The notes under the pieces were generated by a model that had not been told where the DNA came from, did not search any database, and worked only from the letters and a program-made list of their open reading frames with translations. This document shows positions 59,294 through 64,000 of a stretch of 64,000 nucleotides of DNA, piece by piece; positions within the stretch are counted from its first letter, which is position 1; every line of letters begins with the position of its first letter. This DNA comes from a virus. Where the stretch lies: IMG/VR virus record IMGVR_UViG_3300032516_000013, positions 26,333 to 90,332 of that record; one strand, written 5' to 3'. A program made the position numbers and the translations under genes.

Positions 59294-60709
59294 TTAAGAT
59301 TCCCTATCATCTTCCTCTCCTCTACTTCTTTTCTTAGCAGAACTATTATACTCCCAACTACCTAAACAAAACTGCCCAATCTCCAAATTCATTGAAAACT
59401 TACAACCAAAATCCATTGCCCCATGACGATTCGCTAAAACCCACATAAGCATTCGATTCATTTCTGCCATCTCATCTGTCTGCGATAAAGCCAACACAAT
59501 ATCAGCATTACCCAATTTCCGAATATCTTCTGCAAAGTCTTTCTGATCAAGTTTGTGCTTTCTTAAAGCTTCTCGAGTAGTCTGGCTAACAGTTACAGAA
59601 AGAAGTTTCCTCTCATCAGCAATACCCTTCATTTCCATATACATATCATTTATAAGATCTCTTCTACCTTCTCCTGCTGGAATTTTCATCTTTTCTACAT
59701 AATCATTAAGCAAAATATCTGGAACAAATCCTTCAAAAGATTCCAAATAATCCAAATAACGAATTATTTCCCCCATGGTGCAAGAACCCATATCATATTT
59801 TTGTATAATCAATCCTCCTCCTAAACGTCCTATTTTTCTCCTCACGCTGTTGATCACCAAGTCTGAATTTGCAACCGTAGGAACCTCTACTGTCTCCATC
59901 TTTCCTAAACTTCCATCTTCTCCAGGATTTTCAATGCAGACATTATCCTTTAATTTCTCCAGTTCTCCAGATAAAGATCCGTGCATCATATCATAACGTA
60001 TTGCTGTATCGTTCAAAGAAAGCTCATGAGAAATATGCAAAACTTTCAATCCTCTCAACAATCCAAGCATTCCCAAATAAATGCATGCCCAAGACTTCTT
60101 TCCTTTGTATCCACCCAGCAAACATAGAAAATCCGTCCTACAAAGCCCTCGAGGGAATCTTTTGTCAATCGGTGGCATTCCTAAGTTAATAAGCTTTTCG
60201 CTAGAACTGTGAGGCATCAAATAGCCTGGAAAGTCCTCCTTGAAATACTTCAAACCAACTTCTTCATTTGCTATTCCAGATCTAAGAACTTTCTGCATCA
60301 CCTCTCGAGCTTTTTCAAAATCTCCATCTTTTGCCAATCTTGCTATATCTACAGCACCCTTTTCCATTTCCCGAGCTTGGCAAAATCGGTTTATTCTGGA
60401 AATAATATAAGCTCGATTAGGAAGATCTAACTCCTGGATTCTCTCCAGATAAGTCATAGTCAAATCAATGTCATCTTTGTTCCTTCCTTCCAAAAATCGG
60501 ATCATTTCATCTTTGAAATGCTTTCCTGGAGAAGTAGCAAACTGATCAAAAAAGTTGTAACAAATCTGAACTATTTCTTGGGTAACTTGACTGCCAAAAT
60601 AAGCTGGCTTAATAGAATGCCGAGCAGCCCTTACAAATCGATCATCAGAAATAGCAAGCAGAACAAAATAGTCCTGCACACGTTGATCAACCACACCATT
60701 CTTTTCCAT
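59294..60709 (-). CDS. Replicative helicase (DnaB-like)
   Basis: A 471-residue RecA-fold helicase. P-loop LLGGYKGKKSWACIYLG (a variant lacking the usual GKT), ISHELSLNDTAIRYDMM, Walker B-like ILLNDYVEKM, SVTVSQTTREAL and ADIVLALSQTDEM. An N-terminal helical domain (1-110) fits DnaB. It unwinds DNA ahead of the polymerase. Confidence 0.78.
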   Translation of the reverse strand: MEKNGVVDQRVQDYFVLLAISDDRFVRAARHSIKPAYFGSQVTQEIVQICYNFFDQFATSPGKHFKDEMIRFLEGRNKDDIDLTMTYLERIQELDLPNRAYIISRINRFCQAREMEKGAVDIARLAKDGDFEKAREVMQKVLRSGIANEEVGLKYFKEDFPGYLMPHSSSEKLINLGMPPIDKRFPRGLCRTDFLCLLGGYKGKKSWACIYLGMLGLLRGLKVLHISHELSLNDTAIRYDMMHGSLSGELEKLKDNVCIENPGEDGSLGKMETVEVPTVANSDLVINSVRRKIGRLGGGLIIQKYDMGSCTMGEIIRYLDYLESFEGFVPDILLNDYVEKMKIPAGEGRRDLINDMYMEMKGIADERKLLSVTVSQTTREALRKHKLDQKDFAEDIRKLGNADIVLALSQTDEMAEMNRMLMWVLANRHGAMDFGCKFSMNLEIGQFCLGSWEYNSSAKKRSRGEEDDRES

Positions 60710-60722
60710 ATTTCTCTCTTAT

Positions 60723-61469
60723 TTATTCAAAGAATTTTTGAAAATCTGTTTTAATATTTTCTGCTGGAAAAATCTTAATGTTTTTCTTTGGTATTTCAAA
60801 TCCTAAAGAAGCCCAAGGTTCTAAAGGTTCTAACCAATCTATAATTTCAGACAAATAAGTATCAATACCCAAATCGTTAGCAGTTCTCTGTAAATGCTTC
60901 AACACTAACAAATCCCAAGTCAATTCTTTTGCATCAAACTGCCTAAATACTGTTTTGCAATCAGAAATCCAACGAAATCCAAAACCATGTTTAGTTAAAC
61001 TAGCAACTTGATTTTTGGAAGAATATCCTATACAAATATGAGGCAACATACAATTAACAGGCTTCACAGCATGGATAGAACATTTGCCATCCTGTTGTCT
61101 CAAACTACACTTCTTAGTATCTGATAAGGGATAAGCCCACCAATGTTTCAACTGCTCATTAACTATCAAATCCTTTTGCAACAAATTAAATCGTAATTCT
61201 CGCACACTACTCAAGTCATAGAAATACTCAGAAGATGCCTGCCCAGATATAATGTTGTCAATAATCTGAACATCTGATGCTGTATAAATACAGGGAACTT
61301 TACAGCAAGAACCGCATCCAACACAGGCAGCACTTCTAAAAAACAGTGGAGAAATAACAACTTCCTTTGGTGGGATATATTGCTTTCTCTTTCTGGCTAA
61401 TTGAACAGTAAAGGGAATTTTTGTTAGTCTACCAATATAATCCAGGATGTAAAATAATGATTGATCCAT
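60723..61469 (-). CDS. YkgJ-type Cys-cluster protein
   Basis: A 248-residue protein with CVGCGSCCKVPC and later CSLRQQDGKCSIHAVKPVNC, the CxxCxxCC signature of the zinc/iron-chelating YkgJ family. Function of the family is unsettled. Larger than typical members. Confidence 0.7.
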   Translation of the reverse strand: MDQSLFYILDYIGRLTKIPFTVQLARKRKQYIPPKEVVISPLFFRSAACVGCGSCCKVPCIYTASDVQIIDNIISGQASSEYFYDLSSVRELRFNLLQKDLIVNEQLKHWWAYPLSDTKKCSLRQQDGKCSIHAVKPVNCMLPHICIGYSSKNQVASLTKHGFGFRWISDCKTVFRQFDAKELTWDLLVLKHLQRTANDLGIDTYLSEIIDWLEPLEPWASLGFEIPKKNIKIFPAENIKTDFQKFFE

Positions 61470-62123
61470 TTAATCCAAACCTGCAACAACTAAAAATTGA
61501 GGCATAAGTATACCCCAAGTATGATCCGAACATAAATGTCCCGGATAAATTGTTTCGCTCTTATTTACGTATTTCTTTTCCAAGCAATCAAGAAGATAAT
61601 CTACCCAATAATCTTCATGAATGTCTTTGTTTGAAAAGAATATCTCCATTTTAACTCGAGCTTCAACAAATTTAGTGTGTTCCTTAGGGCTAGGACTATA
61701 CTCTGAATTATTTATCAATGCCCGAAAAGCCCTAATTATTTTTTTAGTTAATTTAGGATTAGAGTCCTCCGCCATAGAACCGATACCTTTTTCTTTCATT
61801 TGCCTCAAGAGTGTTTCATACTTTTCACGAAACTTGTAAGCAGACAAAATATTGTGCTTCCAAAAATCATCCTCCTGTGACCATTCAAGAATCTCAATAA
61901 CTTCCCTTTGATCTTTCTTGTCACGATTTAACAGTTGATGGAAATAATAAGCTTGATTTTGCAAAATAACTGTTAAGGCTTCAGGATTGTTTAAATATCT
62001 TGCATATGTATTTCTTCTTTGGTTAACCAAATCAAATAATAACTTCCCAAACATATAAGCTATTGAATCTGAAGGGAAATTTTTCTTAATTAATCTTTGT
62101 GGGATTTTTTTCAATTCTTCCAT
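61470..62123 (-). CDS. Hypothetical protein
   Basis: A 217-residue helical protein (LTKKIIRAFRALINNSEYSP, CSDHTWGILMPQFLVV). ATG 62123 follows GAAGAAAAAT; an in-frame TTG lies four codons upstream. Located between the sigma-like factor and replication genes. No family recognised. Confidence 0.5.
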   Translation of the reverse strand: MEELKKIPQRLIKKNFPSDSIAYMFGKLLFDLVNQRRNTYARYLNNPEALTVILQNQAYYFHQLLNRDKKDQREVIEILEWSQEDDFWKHNILSAYKFREKYETLLRQMKEKGIGSMAEDSNPKLTKKIIRAFRALINNSEYSPSPKEHTKFVEARVKMEIFFSNKDIHEDYWVDYLLDCLEKKYVNKSETIYPGHLCSDHTWGILMPQFLVVAGLD

Positions 62124-62158
62124 ATTTTTCTTCAAATAAATTTTTGTCTCTTTAAAAA

Positions 62159-62671
62159 TTATCTTTCCTCTAAAAACAAAAATCTTATTGAGTTTCTTAA
62201 ATAATCCTCGTCTTTTTCATTGATGTTTAACTGAACCCGAACTCGTTCTCGAAATCCATTAATATCCTTGATTCTCTCCTCTAAGCAAAGTCTTATGTAC
62301 TTTCTTTCCAAACGAGTAAATCTGTTTTCTACTAAATCAAGTAAATCAATGAATTCCTCAAAAGGAGTTACAAGGTGTTGGAAAGGACTAAGATCTTCTA
62401 AAACTGTTGTAGTAATTTTGCGATAAGAATACCAAACAATATCACAATAATGTCTTTCTAGAATAAACTGTATCCATGTTGAAAGTTTTGTTCCTTTGGA
62501 CTCATCCCAATTATTTAGAGCCTTTATACAAGCAGCATATCCTTCCTGTATGAGATCATCCAAATCGTACGCAGAAGGTTTTCTTATTTTTCCAAAAGCT
62601 TTGTAAGCCATCCTTTTGATTAGCTCAGAATGCTCTTGCAATAGCGAACTAGTATTTAGGCTACAATCCAT
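62159..62671 (-). CDS. Sigma-70-family-like RNA polymerase factor B
   Basis: A 170-residue protein. Region 2 is clear: LDDLIQEGYAACIKALNNWDESKGTKLSTW spans the core-binding and -10 recognition helices. Region 4 is not evident. AAGGAGATCCGC precedes the ATG at 62671. May switch host polymerase to the phage promoter family (inference). Confidence 0.72.
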   Translation of the reverse strand: MDCSLNTSSLLQEHSELIKRMAYKAFGKIRKPSAYDLDDLIQEGYAACIKALNNWDESKGTKLSTWIQFILERHYCDIVWYSYRKITTTVLEDLSPFQHLVTPFEEFIDLLDLVENRFTRLERKYIRLCLEERIKDINGFRERVRVQLNINEKDEDYLRNSIRFLFLEER

Positions 62672-62681
62672 GCGGATCTCC

Positions 62682-62897
62682 TTAATTTTGTATGCAAAGG
62701 CCACAAAGACCTTCTGTATGACAATATGATCCTCTCTTTACCCAAAGTTCCTTCCCACATCTCCAACACTTAATCAGAACACTATTCTTCTTTTCCTTAA
62801 GAACAATAACTTCTCCGGAAGTGGGATTCTGAATTTCCTCTCCATCTTTTCCTTTCACAACACTTCGAACTTTCTTAAGCAAATCTGACAACTTCAT
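62682..62897 (-). CDS. Small zinc-ribbon protein
   Basis: A 71-residue protein with KCWRCGKEL...CHTEGLCGLC, a four-Cys zinc ribbon preceded by a beta hairpin. AAGGGAGAATCC precedes the start. It lies just before the sigma-like gene, so a transcription role is possible. Confidence 0.6.
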   Translation of the reverse strand: MKLSDLLKKVRSVVKGKDGEEIQNPTSGEVIVLKEKKNSVLIKCWRCGKELWVKRGSYCHTEGLCGLCIQN

Positions 62898-62908
62898 TGG
62901 ATTCTCCC

Positions 62909-63205
62909 TTAAATTGCTGTAGGTTTTATATAATCCATAGCGACACCTAACCTTATTGCTGCTAGTTCTAACCCTGAAATTGGCTTCACATCATTGATTA
63001 AAACATCTCCCACAAGGATACTAAGTAAAAATGTTCCTGTTCCCTCTTCTAAATCAAAAGCCTTATCCAAATAACTTCCTCGAATAATTTCATAATCTCC
63101 TAATTCGGGTATTTTTTCCCAAGTTCCAAGAACTGGAGATTCACTATTAAAATCCGGAGCATCTTTCCAATCTTCTGAATTACCACATTCTTCGCCGTCA
63201 AACAT
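62909..63205 (-). CDS. Hypothetical protein
   Basis: A 98-residue acidic alpha/beta protein (YLDKAFDLEEGTGTFLLSIL). No family is recognised. Confidence 0.5.
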   Translation of the reverse strand: MFDGEECGNSEDWKDAPDFNSESPVLGTWEKIPELGDYEIIRGSYLDKAFDLEEGTGTFLLSILVGDVLINDVKPISGLELAAIRLGVAMDYIKPTAI

Positions 63206-63208
63206 GTT

Positions 63209-63382
63209 TTATCCCCTAAAACAGATAGAAGCTAAAGCCCCACAGAAATAACACAGCATTCCTCCAATAAGAGATGGTTCTGCACCTTTGCAACCAACTA
63301 AAACCATCCCAACACACCCAAATAATAGTGTTAGAAGGAACAACCTAAATGTCTTTGAAGATATATCCTGTCTCTTTGTCAT
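63209..63382 (-). CDS. Small membrane protein (57 aa)
   Basis: Two hydrophobic segments (LFLLTLLFGCVGMVLVGC, IGGMLCYFCGALASICF). LVGC could be a lipobox. TTGGAGATAAA precedes the ATG, which overlaps the upstream stop. Confidence 0.55.
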   Translation of the reverse strand: MTKRQDISSKTFRLFLLTLLFGCVGMVLVGCKGAEPSLIGGMLCYFCGALASICFRG

Positions 63383-63555
63383 TTTATCTCCAATTCTTTT
63401 TCAATTATAATTTGTAAATCCGTGATAGTCATTCCCGGAGTATTCCTCATAGAATAAATCCATTCTACTGCCGCTCTCCACGTTTCTTCTTGACCCGGAC
63501 AAACTGGTATAATACCGAAAAGGAGGTCGGGTTTTATTTTCCCGCCATTTTTCAA
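63379..63555 (-). CDS. Small protein with TTG start (or frameshifted)
   Basis: The frame KPDLLFGIIPVCPGQEETWR, followed by AAVEWIYSMRNTPGMTITDL, is clearly coding and ends in an ATGA overlap with the next gene, but its only start is a TTG at 63555. A nearby ATG (MNNMKEFEKW) is one base out of phase. Either an unusual start or a one-base insertion. Confidence 0.5.
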   Translation of the reverse strand: MKNGGKIKPDLLFGIIPVCPGQEETWRAAVEWIYSMRNTPGMTITDLQIIIEKELEIK

Positions 63556-63566
63556 ATTCTTTCATA

Positions 63567-63761
63567 TTATTCATTCTCCAAAATCGGTTCTGTTTCCAAA
63601 CCCTTTATCAAAGCTCGTATATACTCTTTCTTTTCCATAGGATCAGGAAATTCTCTTCGAAGGACATAATCCTTTATTGCGAGATCTTCCCTTGATTTTC
63701 TCGCAAAAAGTTCATCTCTGTCTAAAGGTCTACGTCTTTTGATTTTGAGTTTCTTTGCCAT
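63567..63761 (-). CDS. Small basic hypothetical protein
   Basis: A 64-residue charged protein (MAKKLKIKRRRPLDRDELFA). The ATG at 63761 overlaps the stop of the 17-residue peptide gene (TAATG), so translation is coupled. Function unknown. Confidence 0.5.
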   Translation of the reverse strand: MAKKLKIKRRRPLDRDELFARKSREDLAIKDYVLRREFPDPMEKKEYIRALIKGLETEPILENE

Positions 63762-63814
63762 TACATCATTGCAATAAAAGCCATTATCGCCAACCAAATG
63801 ATTTCGCGATCCAT
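63761..63814 (-). CDS. Tiny hydrophobic peptide (17 aa)
   Basis: MDREIIWLAIMAFIAMM, one short membrane helix, preceded by AAGGGATTAAAC and directly downstream of a family promoter. May act as a leader peptide coupling translation of the next gene. Confidence 0.45.
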   Translation of the reverse strand: MDREIIWLAIMAFIAMM

Positions 63815-63849
63815 GTTTAATCCCTTATTTAGTTTCTCTCACTAATTAA

Positions 63850-63880
63850 ATTATACGGGATTTTTCAAGAAAACCAAATG
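63850..63880 (-). promoter_or_regulatory. Phage promoter family member (63.8 kb operon)
   Basis: Minus strand CATTTGG (63874-63880), 18-nt spacer ending ATCCCG, TATAATTTAATTAGTGAGAG, -10 at 63850-63855. Heads the long run of genes below 63.8 kb. Confidence 0.75.
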
Positions 63881-63917
63881 AAATCTTAGGAAAAAGAAAA
63901 ATTTATTTTGTTAATTT

Positions 63918-63940
63918 GTGAAACAAACAATTTGCTTCAC
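63918..63940 (-). repeat. Conserved stem-loop, fourth copy
   Basis: Identical 23-bp inverted repeat as at 27641, 54156 and 55067, just downstream of a partial PRP gene. Confidence 0.7.
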
Positions 63941-63947
63941 TTGTTAG

Positions 63948-64000
63948 TTAACCAATAACAACACCTAAATTAACAAAAATTATTTCCATCTGTTCTTTTG
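63948..64000 (-). CDS. Pentapeptide-repeat protein 4, C-terminal tail only (cut by window edge)
   Basis: The last 16 codons ([16 protein letters not shown]) are identical to the tail of PRP 3, and the downstream stem-loop and promoter block also match. So a fourth PRP cassette starts beyond the right edge. The repeat region itself is not visible. Confidence 0.7.
   Translation of the reverse strand, partial: KEQMEIIFVNLGVVIG

Overview
The window is part of a large tailed-phage genome (Caudoviricetes). It has a T4-like head module: portal, prohead protease and major capsid protein resemble gp20, gp21 and gp23. It also encodes its own replication and recombination set. Base composition is AT-rich. 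Every gene I can support lies on the minus strand, so transcription runs from high to low coordinates. Genes are packed tightly with short overlaps and strong AGGAG-type ribosome sites. I see no integrase or repressor, which suggests a lytic phage. The host cannot be told from the sequence.

Layout in transcription order. 64.0-58.4 kb: small membrane and zinc proteins, a sigma-like factor, a YkgJ-type Cys-cluster protein, DnaB-like helicase and a 5'-3' exonuclease. 58.3-53.2 kb: SNF2-type helicase, a DNA methyltransferase fused to a nuclease-like domain, a pentapeptide-repeat (PRP) cassette and a secreted Asn-rich protein. 52.6-36.1 kb: RNA ligase, primase, sliding clamp, a uracil-DNA-glycosylase-like/PolA fusion, clamp loader, ssDNA-binding protein, RecA, a RuvC-like nuclease, and Mre11 with a Rad50 split into two genes. 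36.0-30.6 kb: lipoprotein, GroES-like protein, putative small and large terminase subunits, a second sigma-like factor and a dNTP pyrophosphohydrolase. 30.6-24.2 kb: accessory island with two radical-SAM-like enzymes, two PRP genes, a PLP enzyme, Dam methylase and an orphan LigA-like domain. 24.2-21.9 kb: GroES and a run of tiny genes, several apparently broken. 21.8-1: structural cluster with an intein-bearing portal, metallophosphoesterase, tRNA-Pro, homing endonucleases, a lytic transglycosylase polyprotein, a trypsin-like protease, Ig-like small proteins, two very long acidic head polyproteins and the major capsid protein (cut by the window edge).

Four things stand out. (1) The protease/scaffold gene and the next gene form about 2,080 codons of short domains punctuated by a recurrent ESKxNE-like motif that looks like a prohead-protease processing signal; this is the best candidate for an undescribed system. 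(2) A PRP gene family has been copied as a unit with its promoter, an 8-bp tandem repeat of variable copy number in the 5' leader, and a stem-loop; three copies lie inside and a fourth enters at the right edge. (3) The portal gene carries a mini-intein. (4) A phage promoter family (CATTTGG, 17-19 nt, CGTATAATTTAA) recurs at six sites. All functional calls come from reading motifs; no database search was run.
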